From positions 59,340-123,339 of the forward strand of contig CAMLIF010000001.1 in the NCBI GenBank assembly GCA_946479985.1: 64,000 nt of DNA. Reading direction: 5' to 3'. Each line of letters begins with the position of its first letter. Position 1 is the stretch's first letter. The translations under genes were made by a program, and so were the position numbers. This DNA comes from an uncultured Flavobacteriales bacterium (GTDB taxonomy: Bacteria; Bacteroidota; Bacteroidia; Flavobacteriales; Crocinitomicaceae). Positions 8,562-18,571 of the stretch are shown piece after piece. The notes under the pieces are model-generated. The model saw only the letters and a list, made by a program, of their open reading frames with translations. It was not told the origin of the DNA and made no database searches.

Positions 8562-9758
8562 TTATTTTCCCGGCATTTCACGTGTGAATGCAGGAATTCC
8601 GGTAACATCCATTCCAGTAATCAATAAATGAATATCATGTGTTCCTTCGTAAGTAACAACCGATTCTAAGTTTGCCATGTGACGCATCATAGAATATTCG
8701 CTTGTAATACCCATTCCACCGTGGATCTGACGTGCTTCGCGCGCAATGTCCAACGCAATTTCCACGTTATTTCTTTTGATCATCGAAATCATAGCTGAAG
8801 TTGCACGACCTTCATTACGCAATTGTCCTACACGTAAAGTAATGAATTGAGCTTTCGTAATTTCAGTAATCATTTCAGCCAATTTCTTCTGAACTAACTG
8901 GAACGAACCAATTGGAACATTGAACTGGATTCTTTCTTTTGAGTAACGCAATGCCTGATCGTAACAATCCATAGCAGCACCAAGTGCTCCCCATGCAATT
9001 CCGAAACGGGCAGAGTCCAAACAGCTTAGGGGCGCGCCTAAACCAGAACGACCCGGAAGCAGATTTTCTTTCGGAACTTTTACGTTTACGAAGATCAATT
9101 CACCCGTTGCAGAGGCGCGAAGCGATAATTTTCCGTGCATTTCAGGAGTTGAAAAACCTTCCATACCACGTTCAACAACTAAACCGTGAATACGGCCAGA
9201 TTCGTCCTTTGCCCAAACAACGGCGATATCCGCGAAAGGTGCATTTGAAATCCACATTTTAGCTCCGTTCAACAAATAATGGTCACCCATGTCTTTGAAG
9301 TTCGTGATCATTCCACCCGGATCAGAACCATAATCAGGTTCCGTTAATCCGAAACAGCCCATCATTTCACCGGTAGCTAATTTTGGTAAATATTTTTGTT
9401 TCTGCTCTTCTGTTCCATATTTCCAGATCGGATACATAACCAAAGAAGACTGAACAGAAGCAGTTGAACGCAAACCAGAATCACAACGTTCCAACTCCTG
9501 CATAATCAATCCATAAGAGATTTGATCTAAGCCGGGACCACCGTATTCTTCAGGAATGTACGGACCAAAAGCTCCGATTTCACCCAAACCTTTTAATAGG
9601 TGCATCGGGAAAGTTGCTTTTTCGTAGTGCTCATCAATAATCGGAGACACTTCTTTCTTCACCCAGGCACGAGCTGAATCACGAACTAATTTTTGTTCGT
9701 CAGTCAACAATTCATCCATTAATAGATAATCGGGGTGCGTGTATAAATCTGTTGCCAT
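8562..9758 (-). CDS. gcdH: Acyl-CoA dehydrogenase, glutaryl-CoA dehydrogenase type
   Basis: A protein of 398 residues, the usual length for a soluble acyl-CoA dehydrogenase. The order is N-terminal helices, the FAD-binding CFGLTEPDYGSDPGG segment in the middle domain, and the C-terminal helical domain ending in TYEGTHDIH with the catalytic base Glu371. LRSTASVQSSL (about 95-105) carries the Arg that binds the gamma-carboxylate of glutaryl-CoA in this subfamily and separates it from ordinary acyl-CoA dehydrogenases. It would oxidise and decarboxylate glutaryl-CoA to crotonyl-CoA in lysine/tryptophan breakdown, passing electrons to ETF. It is transcribed from a clear promoter at 9783-9812. Confidence 0.88.
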   Translation of the reverse strand: MATDLYTHPDYLLMDELLTDEQKLVRDSARAWVKKEVSPIIDEHYEKATFPMHLLKGLGEIGAFGPYIPEEYGGPGLDQISYGLIMQELERCDSGLRSTASVQSSLVMYPIWKYGTEEQKQKYLPKLATGEMMGCFGLTEPDYGSDPGGMITNFKDMGDHYLLNGAKMWISNAPFADIAVVWAKDESGRIHGLVVERGMEGFSTPEMHGKLSLRASATGELIFVNVKVPKENLLPGRSGLGAPLSCLDSARFGIAWGALGAAMDCYDQALRYSKERIQFNVPIGSFQLVQKKLAEMITEITKAQFITLRVGQLRNEGRATSAMISMIKRNNVEIALDIAREARQIHGGMGITSEYSMMRHMANLESVVTYEGTHDIHLLITGMDVTGIPAFTREMPGK

Positions 9759-9782
9759 TACGCTGTTTTATTTTTAACAATG

Positions 9783-9812
9783 CAAAAGTACTGAAAATTC
9801 ATACTTCGGCAA
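9783..9812 (-). promoter_or_regulatory. Promoter of the glutaryl-CoA dehydrogenase gene
   Basis: The minus strand has TTG (9812-9810), a 19-base spacer, and TACTTTTG (9790-9783), matching TTG-N19-TAnnTTTG. It ends 25 bases before the ATG. Confidence 0.65.
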
Positions 9813-9909
9813 GCTAAGCGAATGAATAGCAAATAGAAAAACCATACTCAACAGATTAACTTGTATATTTTGACTTCTCTCCCGATAATTATCCGGATTT
9901 AACTTTGAC

Positions 9910-9942
9910 TTTGTTTTTAACCGGATGAGTTTGCTAATTTTG
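9910..9942 (+). promoter_or_regulatory. Promoter of the DUF4271-hemD transcript
   Basis: TTTG (9910-9913), 21 bases, then TAATTTTG (9935-9942), matching the Bacteroidota consensus. It lies 25 bases upstream of the TTG at 9967 and 61 upstream of the ATG at 10003. Confidence 0.55.
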
Positions 9943-9966
9943 CTATATATACCGAGAAACAAATAA

Positions 9967-10656
9967 TTGAACACCATATTAGACATAGAACCCATTCAAA
10001 AAATGGTCTTTGAACCGCGTGTTACAGACGATTCATTTTTTGCGGTGTTTGTTTTTTTGGGCGGAGCAATTATTGTGGCTCTTTCGCGCTTTATCCAGCG
10101 AGATGTGTTTATTATTCTTTCCAAAGGCTTGTTTTTGCTTAAATCCAAAGAAGATCTGGCGAAAGACGGAGAAATACTTTCACCCGTTACATCCTTCCTG
10201 CTTATCCTGCAATTCTTTGGAATTTTCTCGTATCTCCTGTACGCCAAGTTCGATTTGTCACTAAAAGAACCCCTTTTCCACCTGGCACTTCCGGCATATT
10301 TTATATACATCCTGCTGACATCCTGGTTATTAACGCGGATTTTTAGGAATGAAGATCTTAACCGTGAAATTCAGCATATTACATTTATTCTCATTCAGGG
10401 AATCGGACTTGTATACCTCTTATTGATATTTATAGATTATTATCAGCCGATTTTACCTGGAGCCCGATCTATTCTTTTGTTCATTCCAATCATCGTGCTG
10501 CTTGCATTTCGCATCTTACGATCAGCAGTTTTGGCATGGCGAGAAAACATGCCTTGGTATTATATTATTTTGTACTTTTGGACGCTCGAAATTTTACCCG
10601 TGCTGGTGGTTTTAAAACTGCTCTTTCCGGATTGGTTTCGAGAGTGGATTGTATAG
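9967..10656 (+). CDS. DUF4271 multi-pass membrane protein
   Basis: A protein of 229 residues from the TTG at 9967, or 217 from the ATG at 10003 (MVFEPRV); the choice is open. About six hydrophobic segments are visible (approx. 25-42, 75-92, 103-125, 133-153, 164-182, 194-216), with KDGEILSP and RENMPWYYIILYFWTLEILP, which fit the DUF4271 family of Bacteroidota. In this phylum it is commonly found directly before hemD, as here (24-base gap), so a link to heme or envelope biology is possible, but its role is unknown. Confidence 0.75.
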   Translation: MNTILDIEPIQKMVFEPRVTDDSFFAVFVFLGGAIIVALSRFIQRDVFIILSKGLFLLKSKEDLAKDGEILSPVTSFLLILQFFGIFSYLLYAKFDLSLKEPLFHLALPAYFIYILLTSWLLTRIFRNEDLNREIQHITFILIQGIGLVYLLLIFIDYYQPILPGARSILLFIPIIVLLAFRILRSAVLAWRENMPWYYIILYFWTLEILPVLVVLKLLFPDWFREWIV

Positions 10657-10680
10657 AACGTATTACTAAAACTACAAACC

Positions 10681-11430
10681 TTGAGTGTTAAAACTATTTT
10701 GGTTTCACAACCGAAACCGGAGGGAGATAAGTCGCCATACTTCGACTTAGCGGAAAAATATAAGTTAAAAATAGATTTTCGCCCGTTTATTCATGTAGAA
10801 GGAATTGGCGCTCAGGAGTTCAGAACTCAGAAAGTCAATATTCCGGAGCACACAGCAGTGATACTAACTTCAAAACAGGCTGTTGATCATTTCTTCAGGA
10901 TCGCAGAAGAAACTCGTTTTGAAGTACCCGATACCATGAAGTACTTCTGTATTTCAGAGGCAGTAGCTCTGTATCTCCAAAAATATGTTGCGTACAGAAA
11001 ACGCAAAATATTCTTTGGAAAACAAACCATTGAAGACTTAATTGATCCGATCAAAAAACACAAAGGAGAAAAATTCCTGTTACCGTGTACTGATATTCTT
11101 CGCGACAAAATTCCTGAAACACTGGAAGCAGCGAAAATCAATTTTACAAAAGCAATGCTTTACCGAACAGTAGCATCTGACCTAAGTGATTTGGAAGATG
11201 TTTATTACGATATGCTTGTATTCTTTAGTCCCGGAGGTATTGAATCATTATTTAAAAATTTCCCGGATTTCAAACAAAACGACACTGTAATTGCAGCGTT
11301 TGGTCCAACAACGGCAGGAGCAGTTGAAAAACATAATCTTCGCCTTGACTTAACAGCTCCTATTCCCGAAGCTCCAAGTATGACAGCAGCTATCGAACTC
11401 TTCATTAAAGGAAACGGAAAGAAAAAATAA
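10681..11430 (+). CDS. hemD: Uroporphyrinogen-III synthase
   Basis: A protein of 249 residues with a TTG start at 10681 (MSVKTILVSQPKPEGD); no ATG is available before the conserved start of the fold. The two-lobed HemD pattern is visible: VSQPKPEGDKSPY at the start, AVILTSKQAVDHFF, KFLLPCTDILRDKIPETL, and DMLVFFSPGGIESLF with VIAAFGPTTAGAVEKHNL near the end. It closes the linear tetrapyrrole hydroxymethylbilane into uroporphyrinogen III in the cytoplasm. The family is poorly conserved, but this arrangement with DUF4271 upstream supports the call. A terminator follows. Confidence 0.85.
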   Translation: MSVKTILVSQPKPEGDKSPYFDLAEKYKLKIDFRPFIHVEGIGAQEFRTQKVNIPEHTAVILTSKQAVDHFFRIAEETRFEVPDTMKYFCISEAVALYLQKYVAYRKRKIFFGKQTIEDLIDPIKKHKGEKFLLPCTDILRDKIPETLEAAKINFTKAMLYRTVASDLSDLEDVYYDMLVFFSPGGIESLFKNFPDFKQNDTVIAAFGPTTAGAVEKHNLRLDLTAPIPEAPSMTAAIELFIKGNGKKK

Positions 11431-11450
11431 ATTCAGCTTAAAAAACATTA

Positions 11451-11481
11451 AAAGGTATCAGTCGCGGCTGATGCCTTTTTT
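11451..11481 (+). terminator. Terminator after hemD
   Basis: AAAGGTATCAG (11451-11461) pairs with CTGATGCCTTT (11468-11478, one wobble), with T's on to 11481. It lies 20 bases past the hemD stop. Confidence 0.75.
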
Positions 11482-11631
11482 AGGCTCCGAAAACAAAAAA
11501 ATCACCCTAAAGGTTTTAACCAAATCGATGTTGGAAATTATGTTAAAACCACAATTTAGTTTGTTTACTTATCGCCAACTTTGTGCACAGTAGACAAATC
11601 ATTACTTTTATACAAGTTTACGAAAGGTTTT

Positions 11632-14160
11632 ATGGCGCAAAAGACATCTGACAAAACGTCCGTTTTCAACGAAAAACAGCACAAACGTGCAACCATTGCT
11701 TACTGGTTATTTGCAACGTTCCCTATTTATTTCATTGCATTTCTAATCCTTTTTCAATCGGAAGATGATTTACCGCCTGTTGCAATGCTTGACAATCCGC
11801 CGGAACTACTCGCTTCAGTTGTACTGGCCGACGACGGGGAAACAGAATTGGGAAAATACTGGAAAATTAACCGCACCAGTGTAAAATACAAGGAAATCAG
11901 CTCTAACATCACCGATGCATTAATTGCCACGGAAGATCAGCGTTTTCAAGATCACTCCGGAGTTGATTTTAAAGCAATTGGTCGGGCTATTTTCAGCTTA
12001 GGCGGTTCGGGCGGAGCATCAACCATTTCGCAACAACTTGCTAAACAATTGTTTACCATTCGCAAGCAGGAACGACAAGAAATGGCACTTGCTATGGGCC
12101 AGGAAATTGATGCTGTTCCATCTTCAAGCTTTGGCCGCAAATGGCAGCGGTTGAATGAAAAAGCACAGGAAAACATTATTGCAACACGTTTAGAGAAACG
12201 GTATACCAAAGAGGAAATCATTACGATGTACCTGAATCAATTTGATTTCCTGTACAACGCCGTTGGAATTGCGAATGCATCCAAAGTTTACTTCAATAAA
12301 AAACCGGCACAATTAAGCAAAGAAGAAGCAGCAATGCTGGTTGGAATGTGTAAGAATCCAACACTTTACAATCCGTATACTTTTAAAATTAAAAATTACC
12401 GTCAGAAAATTGCTACAAACAAAGGTGTTTCTCCGGAAAGCGTTTCCAGCGCTGAAGTAGCAGAAGCACGTGCAAAAGATTCTACGCGGGCAATTGAACG
12501 AAGAAACCAGGTTTTGTATCAATGGTTAAGTAATTCGGAAGACAATAATGAAGCATTGCGTCACAAACTGACCAGAGCTGAATATGACGTTCTTGTAAAA
12601 AAACCAATCATTGTTGATTACCAGGAAGTAGACCACAAAACAGGTTCGGCACCCTATTTCAGAGAACAATTGCGTCAGGAGATCAAAACAATTTTCAGCG
12701 AGAAAAATCCGGATGGTTCACTGAAACACAAGCGTGAAGACGGGATGCCGTATGACATCTATAGCGACGGGCTAAAAATCTATACAACCATTAACGCCAA
12801 CATGCAGCAGTATGCTGAAGAGGCGATGGAAAAACATTTGAAAGAATCACTTCAGCCGGAATTCGACAGAAACAACCGCGGACTGAAAAACTGGCCTTTC
12901 TCCAATCAGATAAAAGAAGAAGAGGTTAAAAAATATTTGAACGATTGTATGGTCCGTTCTAACAGGTGGATCAACATGTCAAATGCCGGTTATACTGAAC
13001 AAGACATAAAGAATTCCTTCAATGAACCGGCAGAAATGCGTGTGTTCAGCTGGAAAGGCGATACCGATACTATTATGAAACCAATCGATTCCATTCGGTA
13101 TTACAACTCCTTCCTGCAGTCAGGGCTGGTTTCAATTGAACCTTCAACAGGATTTGTAAAAGCATGGGTAGGTGGAGCAAACTTTCAGCATTTTGCCTAT
13201 GATCACGTTCGACAAGGAAAACGCCAGGTAGGATCTACCATTAAACCCTTTGTTTACGGAGCCGGAATTACTATGAAAGTAGTACAGCCGGGAATGGTTA
13301 TTCCAAACATCAACTACTGTGTAGATCTATTCGATCCGAGCGGAAATCCCGATGGACAATGGTGTCCGCGCAACTCCGACGGAAGTGGAAAAGGCGGAAC
13401 GGTTTCCATCAAAAAGGGACTGGCCTTATCTATGAACAACGTTGCTGTTTATGTTATGAAACAAATGGGCGCAACGGCAGGACCGCAATCGGTCGCCAAG
13501 TTAATGCGTGACATGGATATTGACCTGGAAGACCGCGATATCGTTCCGGCCATGTGTCTGGGATCAATGAGTTTATCCCTTTATGAATTGGTTGCTGCTC
13601 AGGCAACATTTGTAAACAAAGGTATTTACAACCGCCCCACAACCATTCTTCGTATTGAAGACCGTGCCGGAAACGTTATTTACAGTGCTAAAAACTATCA
13701 AAAAGAAGCCATTAACGAAATAGTTGCGTACACCGTTTTGAAAATGATGAAGGGTGTGGTAGAGGGCGGAACCGGAAGCCGTTTAAGAGGTGGAGCATCC
13801 TATGCCGGAATTCGCTATCCAACAGCTGGTAAAACCGGTACAACACAAGATAATTCGGATGGTTGGTTCGTTGGATTAACTCCGGATCTTGCTACAGGTG
13901 TTTGGGTTGGAGCGGAAAGCAGAAGTGTCAGGTTCCGATCAACATTGCTTGGTCAGGGAGCAAACACATCGCTTCCTATTTATGGATATTACATGAACAA
14001 AGTGTATAAGGATCCAAAAATACCGATCTCAACCCGTGATTTTGAAGTTCCAAGAGGATACGACGATTCCGTCTTTAATTTGACAGGAGAAGAAATACCG
14101 GAACCGTCAGAAGATACGCTGGATGTTCCATCAGTTGACCCCATAGATTTATTTAATTAG
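11632..14160 (+). CDS. mrcA: Class A penicillin-binding protein 1A
   Basis: A protein of 842 residues from the ATG at 11632 (MAQKTSDK); a TTG at 11581 in frame is less likely. A single membrane anchor lies at about residues 22-42. The GT51 glycosyltransferase domain has catalytic Glu101 in EDQRF, the [14 protein letters not shown] motif, and [11 protein letters not shown]. The transpeptidase domain has Ser535-T-I-Lys538, Ser600-M-Asn602 and Lys734-Thr-Gly. All key residues are present. It polymerises and crosslinks peptidoglycan in the periplasm. The C-terminus is short and acidic. Only 4 bases separate it from scoA, so read-through is likely. Confidence 0.95.
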   Translation: MAQKTSDKTSVFNEKQHKRATIAYWLFATFPIYFIAFLILFQSEDDLPPVAMLDNPPELLASVVLADDGETELGKYWKINRTSVKYKEISSNITDALIATEDQRFQDHSGVDFKAIGRAIFSLGGSGGASTISQQLAKQLFTIRKQERQEMALAMGQEIDAVPSSSFGRKWQRLNEKAQENIIATRLEKRYTKEEIITMYLNQFDFLYNAVGIANASKVYFNKKPAQLSKEEAAMLVGMCKNPTLYNPYTFKIKNYRQKIATNKGVSPESVSSAEVAEARAKDSTRAIERRNQVLYQWLSNSEDNNEALRHKLTRAEYDVLVKKPIIVDYQEVDHKTGSAPYFREQLRQEIKTIFSEKNPDGSLKHKREDGMPYDIYSDGLKIYTTINANMQQYAEEAMEKHLKESLQPEFDRNNRGLKNWPFSNQIKEEEVKKYLNDCMVRSNRWINMSNAGYTEQDIKNSFNEPAEMRVFSWKGDTDTIMKPIDSIRYYNSFLQSGLVSIEPSTGFVKAWVGGANFQHFAYDHVRQGKRQVGSTIKPFVYGAGITMKVVQPGMVIPNINYCVDLFDPSGNPDGQWCPRNSDGSGKGGTVSIKKGLALSMNNVAVYVMKQMGATAGPQSVAKLMRDMDIDLEDRDIVPAMCLGSMSLSLYELVAAQATFVNKGIYNRPTTILRIEDRAGNVIYSAKNYQKEAINEIVAYTVLKMMKGVVEGGTGSRLRGGASYAGIRYPTAGKTGTTQDNSDGWFVGLTPDLATGVWVGAESRSVRFRSTLLGQGANTSLPIYGYYMNKVYKDPKIPISTRDFEVPRGYDDSVFNLTGEEIPEPSEDTLDVPSVDPIDLFN

Positions 14161-14164
14161 CAGC

Positions 14165-14860
14165 ATGAACAAAGTAGTAAAAGACGTTGAAGCCGCATTA
14201 GAAGGAATTGAGAACGGAATGACCTTAATGGTAGGTGGCTTCGGACTCTGTGGAATTCCTGAAAATTCGATTGCGCAGCTTGTAAAACTTGGAGTTAACG
14301 GCTTAACATGTATTTCAAACAATGCCGGGGTCGATGACTTTGGATTGGGATTGCTTCTTCAAAAGAAACAAGTGAAGAAAATGGTTTCATCCTATGTTGG
14401 TGAGAACGATGAGTTTGAACGCCAGATGCTTTCGGGTGAACTGGAAGTTGACCTAATCCCACAGGGATCATTAGCAGAACGCTGCAGAGCCGGCGGTGCC
14501 GGGATTCCCGCATTTTTTACCCCTGCTGGATACGGAACTGAAGTTGCGGAAGGAAAAGAGGTACGCGTCTTTAATGGCAAACCTCATATATTGGAAACAG
14601 CACTTACTGCCGATTTTGCCATTGTAAAAGCATGGAAAGGAGATACCGAGGGCAACCTGATCTTTAAAGCAACTGCGCGCAATTTTAACCCCATGATGGC
14701 TATGGCCGGAAAAATCACCATTGCTGAAGTAGAAGAATTAGTTCCGGCAGGCGAGTTAGACCCCAACTCGATTCATACTCCGGGGATTTTTGTTCAACGC
14801 ATTTTCCAGGGTGAAAAATTTGAGAAACGTATTGAGCAGCGGACTGTTCGTCAAAAATAA
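14165..14860 (+). CDS. scoA: 3-oxoacid CoA-transferase subunit A
   Basis: A protein of 231 residues, the usual size of the alpha subunit of family I CoA-transferases. Motifs are [12 protein letters not shown] near the N-terminus, [14 protein letters not shown], the oxyanion-type [19 protein letters not shown] and [10 protein letters not shown]. With ScoB it moves CoA between succinyl-CoA and acetoacetate, in ketone body and amino-acid breakdown. Unusually its partner scoB lies 3 kb downstream, after a membrane glycosyltransferase-like gene and a CotH-type gene. All genes from mrcA onwards are on the same strand with small gaps. Confidence 0.92.
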   Translation: MNKVVKDVEAALEGIENGMTLMVGGFGLCGIPENSIAQLVKLGVNGLTCISNNAGVDDFGLGLLLQKKQVKKMVSSYVGENDEFERQMLSGELEVDLIPQGSLAERCRAGGAGIPAFFTPAGYGTEVAEGKEVRVFNGKPHILETALTADFAIVKAWKGDTEGNLIFKATARNFNPMMAMAGKITIAEVEELVPAGELDPNSIHTPGIFVQRIFQGEKFEKRIEQRTVRQK

Positions 14861-14866
14861 CTTGAG

Positions 14867-16645
14867 ATGATTGGCTATTTTGATTTAAAAAACAAGTGGT
14901 TTATAGGACCACTTTTTTTATTTCTTCTGACTTACGCAATACTTCGGGCGTACTTCGTTGATCCTTTACTGGATGAACTTGGCACTTTTTATTGGTATAT
15001 CCAAACCGGAAAAATTCTGGGAGCCAATGCTGCGCTCGATGCAAACAATCACATCCTGAATTCTTTCTTCTCGCGCGGAATGTATTTATTGGCCGGTGAT
15101 CATTTTTTTGCTTTCCGATTCCTTTCCCTTGCTTCTTTCGTGCTCTACTTTTTTTCCACGAGACATTTCGTACAGAAAAACATTGACAAATCTGTTGCCT
15201 GGGTTATTTTCCTGGCTCTGAACATGATTCCGTGGATCTTTGAATATTTCTCCTATTCACGCGGGTACGGATCAGCATTGGCCTTGTTTTTCACTGCATT
15301 CTGCGTTCTCCAAAAATGGCAGAAAACACAACTGCCTAAGCACTATTTGCTCCTACTCCTACTTTTCTGGCTCACGATTGTTTCCAACTTGTCAATGTTT
15401 ATTCCGGGGTTTTTCCTTTTTGCATATAGCCTGCTTCAGATGGTTCTGCATTGGAAGGAACTAAAATCAAAATTATGGCATATCGTCTTAATATGCGTTT
15501 TCCTTTTCGCCCTAACACTCATCTACCTATACGCAGAGGAGCTTAAGGCAGCAGGAGCTCTCTGGTGGGGCTCAAGAGCCGGATTATGGGAAATTACCGG
15601 TAAATCACTGGCAGTCAATGTGCTATTTAATGATAACGACAATTGGCAGCTAATACTTTTCGCACTTTTCGGGATTATTGGATTTACATTTGTTGTGTTA
15701 TGGCTTCGAAAAAAATCTATTGCTTTTATTGACGAACCCGTATTCTGGGTAACCGGATTGTTTTTTCTTGCTTTGCTTGCCGCAGTTTTCATGGCTTTAT
15801 TCATGAAGGTAAACTACCCTATGGATCGTGTTGGCATGTACCTGGTTCCTTTATTCATATTGGTTTTAGGGCTCAATTTCTCTAAATTCCAAGTCCTCAA
15901 ATGGCTATTAATTGCGTTGCTTTGGTTCCCGGTTAGTTTTATTTGGAAAATGAATCTTTACACATCCGTTTTTTCTCCTGCCGATCGAATCCAGCCAGCA
16001 ATGTATGCCCGAATCAAAAAGGAGTTGAAGCCCGGAGATGTTCTGTCCGGAGACTATTCCACAAGCGTTATTTATGCGTATAACGAGCGCTCCAAAGCCA
16101 CGCCGCACATGGGTGTTGACAATTTTCCGGATACGCTTACACGAGGAGATTATCACCTTTCATGGATACACAAATTAGATTGGCCAAACTACACATGTGT
16201 TTACCGGGAACCGGTTTCAGGAACGCGTTTGTATAAACGAATATCGAAGCCCAAACGTCGATTATTATTAGACACCATTATTCAGGTACAAGATTGTGCT
16301 CTGCTATATGTCCCTGTTCTTTCTTTCAACTTGAAAAAGTACGGAAATCCTGAAATCGTGCAAACCTGGACAACCGGGAATATCTCTCTTGATAAACCAT
16401 CTCTTGAATTGAACTTGATTCATGCTGTTATCGTGAAAAACAACGAAAACAGACAAATTCACTCAACAAGATTCTCGTGGTATTTCGGTCACAAACTTAA
16501 TTCTAGTTTTAATTTCCCTAATCATCCGCTAGCCATGAAGCCGGATGAAACAGATTTGCTGCTTTTCCTGATAAATCCCGAAACAAGAAAAGTGACTTTA
16601 AAGAATTTACGCGTACGCATCTATTCAGTAGAAAACAACCGGTGA
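14867..16645 (+). CDS. Multi-pass membrane protein, GT-C glycosyltransferase-like
   Basis: A protein of 592 residues. About 10-11 hydrophobic segments fill residues 10-370, and a soluble C-terminal domain of about 200 residues follows. An acidic pair in the first outer loop (DPLLDELGTFYWYIQTG) fits the DE/DxD loop of GT-C glycosyltransferases, which use lipid-linked sugars. That fits the following CotH, second membrane protein and GT2 genes. The assignment is structural inference; no specific substrate can be named. It starts 6 bases after scoA and its TGA overlaps the GTG start of the next gene by 4 bases. Confidence 0.6.
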   Translation: MIGYFDLKNKWFIGPLFLFLLTYAILRAYFVDPLLDELGTFYWYIQTGKILGANAALDANNHILNSFFSRGMYLLAGDHFFAFRFLSLASFVLYFFSTRHFVQKNIDKSVAWVIFLALNMIPWIFEYFSYSRGYGSALALFFTAFCVLQKWQKTQLPKHYLLLLLLFWLTIVSNLSMFIPGFFLFAYSLLQMVLHWKELKSKLWHIVLICVFLFALTLIYLYAEELKAAGALWWGSRAGLWEITGKSLAVNVLFNDNDNWQLILFALFGIIGFTFVVLWLRKKSIAFIDEPVFWVTGLFFLALLAAVFMALFMKVNYPMDRVGMYLVPLFILVLGLNFSKFQVLKWLLIALLWFPVSFIWKMNLYTSVFSPADRIQPAMYARIKKELKPGDVLSGDYSTSVIYAYNERSKATPHMGVDNFPDTLTRGDYHLSWIHKLDWPNYTCVYREPVSGTRLYKRISKPKRRLLLDTIIQVQDCALLYVPVLSFNLKKYGNPEIVQTWTTGNISLDKPSLELNLIHAVIVKNNENRQIHSTRFSWYFGHKLNSSFNFPNHPLAMKPDETDLLLFLINPETRKVTLKNLRVRIYSVENNR

Positions 16646-17868
16646 GGAAACAATCGGATAATATAACCTTGTCTCGTATCGTCAGATTTGTATTCTGTTT
16701 GTCGGGAATATTTCTGATATCAAGCTGTAAAACTGAAGCTCCAGAATGCACCGATATTCCTACACTTCACATTCTGGAAAACGGAATTGCATGGGATAAA
16801 AAATCGAAATGTACCATTATTGTTAATGATTGCGGAAAAATTGACACACTAACGGCAAGAACAAAATTCAGGGGAGGTTTTTCATCTAAATACGAGAAAC
16901 ATTCTTATACGCTGGAGTTTGATGAGAAACAAAAGTTTCATCAGCAAAAATTATCAAAAAACTGGGTGCTTAATGCCAATTACATCGACAGGTCCTTTAT
17001 GCGGCACAAATTGAGCTATGATCTATTCCGGCAAATGGATCCAAAAAACAATAAAGCTCCTCATTGTGAATACGTTTGGGCAAAAGACAACGCCAACGAA
17101 ACAGGATTGTACCTGCTCATGGAACGTATGGACCGGATTCGCCTGAATGTACAAAAAGGACAGAAAGGAGCCTTTGTCTGCAAATCTCCGCCAATTTTTC
17201 TCGATCGTTCGCTTACACCAAACCGTGATTCACTTTATTTCGACAGCATGGAATTTCCGAAGAAAAAAAAGAAAAAGCGGCTGGCCATGAAGCATTCGAA
17301 ATTGAAACAACTTGAATCACTGGTGTATAAAGCGAACGATGCGGCTTTCGAAAAAAAGGTTTTCACACTAATTGACCAGAATAGTTTTATTGACTGGCAG
17401 CTGATTATTTTGTTCACGAATAGTGGCGATGCTCAACTCAAGAACTATTGTATTTACCAAACCAGTACAACGGCAAAACTGAAAATCGCCATTTGGGATT
17501 ATGATCATAGCTTTGGAAGAGACGGGAATAGTGAACCGAATATGTGTGAGCGTGTGGTAGACGAGAAACAAAATCCCCTAATTCGCCGTTTAATCGAATT
17601 AAATCCGGATCATTTCAACGAAAAACTTTCAAAGCGCTATAAAGAATTGCGAAAAACCGTTTTCACAAGAAAAAATGTGCTTCGGTTAATCTCGGAAAAT
17701 AACAAGATCATAGCTCCGTATATTCCTAAAAATCAAAAGATCTGGCCCACAAATGCCTCGTGGTATTTTGACAACATGAATTACCGGCAGGATCTTGCGA
17801 TGATAAAAAGATATGTTTCCCTTAGATTGAAGCAGCTTGATCAGCGCTTTAAGATCAAAAAATCTTAA
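16642..17868 (+). CDS. CotH-type kinase family lipoprotein
   Basis: A protein of 408 residues with a GTG start at 16642 that overlaps the upstream stop (GTGA); no ATG exists before the conserved region. A signal segment ends in the lipobox FLISSC, with Cys29 as lipid attachment. CotH features follow: RTKFRGGFSSKYEKHSYTL, NWVLNANYIDRSFMRHKLSYDLF, YLLMERMDRIRLN and the metal-binding IWDYDHSFGRDG. The CotH fold is an atypical protein kinase first known from spore coats, and bacterial versions are found on the surface. It would act at the outer face of a membrane, perhaps phosphorylating proteins or glycans. It is part of a run with glycosyltransferase-like membrane genes. Confidence 0.8.
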   Translation: MRKQSDNITLSRIVRFVFCLSGIFLISSCKTEAPECTDIPTLHILENGIAWDKKSKCTIIVNDCGKIDTLTARTKFRGGFSSKYEKHSYTLEFDEKQKFHQQKLSKNWVLNANYIDRSFMRHKLSYDLFRQMDPKNNKAPHCEYVWAKDNANETGLYLLMERMDRIRLNVQKGQKGAFVCKSPPIFLDRSLTPNRDSLYFDSMEFPKKKKKKRLAMKHSKLKQLESLVYKANDAAFEKKVFTLIDQNSFIDWQLIILFTNSGDAQLKNYCIYQTSTTAKLKIAIWDYDHSFGRDGNSEPNMCERVVDEKQNPLIRRLIELNPDHFNEKLSKRYKELRKTVFTRKNVLRLISENNKIIAPYIPKNQKIWPTNASWYFDNMNYRQDLAMIKRYVSLRLKQLDQRFKIKKS

Positions 17869-17892
17869 TTTGGTCATTCAAAATTCAGCAAC

Positions 17893-18549
17893 ATGGCACT
17901 AGACAAAACAGGAATTGCAAAAAGAATTGCTCAGGAATTGCAAAATGGTTGGTACGTAAATCTGGGAATCGGAATCCCAACTCTGGTTGCCAATTATATT
18001 CCAGAAGGGATTGATGTTGAGTTCCAGTCAGAAAACGGAATTTTAGGCATGGGCCCTTTTCCGTTCGAAGGAGAAGAAGATGCCGATTTAATCAACGCAG
18101 GAAAACAAACTGTTACTTTGAGAAAAGGGGCTTCCATTTTTGATTCGGCAACTTCATTTGCCATGATTCGAGGTCAGCATGTTCAATTAACCGTATTAGG
18201 AGCCATGGAGGTTTCCCAAAACGGAGATATTGCCAACTGGAAAATTCCCGGAAAAATGGTAAAGGGAATGGGTGGTGCAATGGATTTGGTTGCTTCTGCA
18301 GAAAACATCATTGTTGCTATGATGCATTCCAATAAAGCCGGAGAGTCTAAACTGCTGAAAAAATGTACTCTACCTCTTACCGGTGTTGGCTGCGTTAAGA
18401 AAGTAGTTACCGAACTGGCGGTCCTGGAAATAAAAGACAATAAGTTTCATTTGATAGAACGCGCACCGGGAGTAAGCGTGGAAGAAATTATTTCAAAAAC
18501 CGAAGGCGATCTGGTTGTTCCGGATTTCGTGCCTGAAATGTCTCTTTAA
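17893..18549 (+). CDS. scoB: 3-oxoacid CoA-transferase subunit B
   Basis: A protein of 218 residues, the normal length for the beta subunit. The start MALDKTGIAKRIAQEL and YVNLGIGIPTLVANYIP are typical. SENGILGMGP holds the catalytic Glu that forms the glutamyl-CoA thioester. GAMEVSQNGDIANWKIPGKMVKGMGGAMDL is conserved. It pairs with ScoA encoded at 14165-14860. A 24-base gap separates it from the cotH-type gene. Confidence 0.93.
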   Translation: MALDKTGIAKRIAQELQNGWYVNLGIGIPTLVANYIPEGIDVEFQSENGILGMGPFPFEGEEDADLINAGKQTVTLRKGASIFDSATSFAMIRGQHVQLTVLGAMEVSQNGDIANWKIPGKMVKGMGGAMDLVASAENIIVAMMHSNKAGESKLLKKCTLPLTGVGCVKKVVTELAVLEIKDNKFHLIERAPGVSVEEIISKTEGDLVVPDFVPEMSL

Positions 18550-18571
18550 CTTTCTGATCTCATTTTTCCAC

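Noticed and set aside
8577..8592. TTTCACGTGTGAA in the dehydrogenase gene as a possible parS
   Set aside because: Only the core CACGTG and part of the arms match; several mismatches outside, unlike the two perfect sites.
9774..9995. Minus-strand frame of 73 residues beside the dehydrogenase
   Set aside because: It spans two promoters, has no domain and overlaps the DUF4271 start; it is a chance frame.
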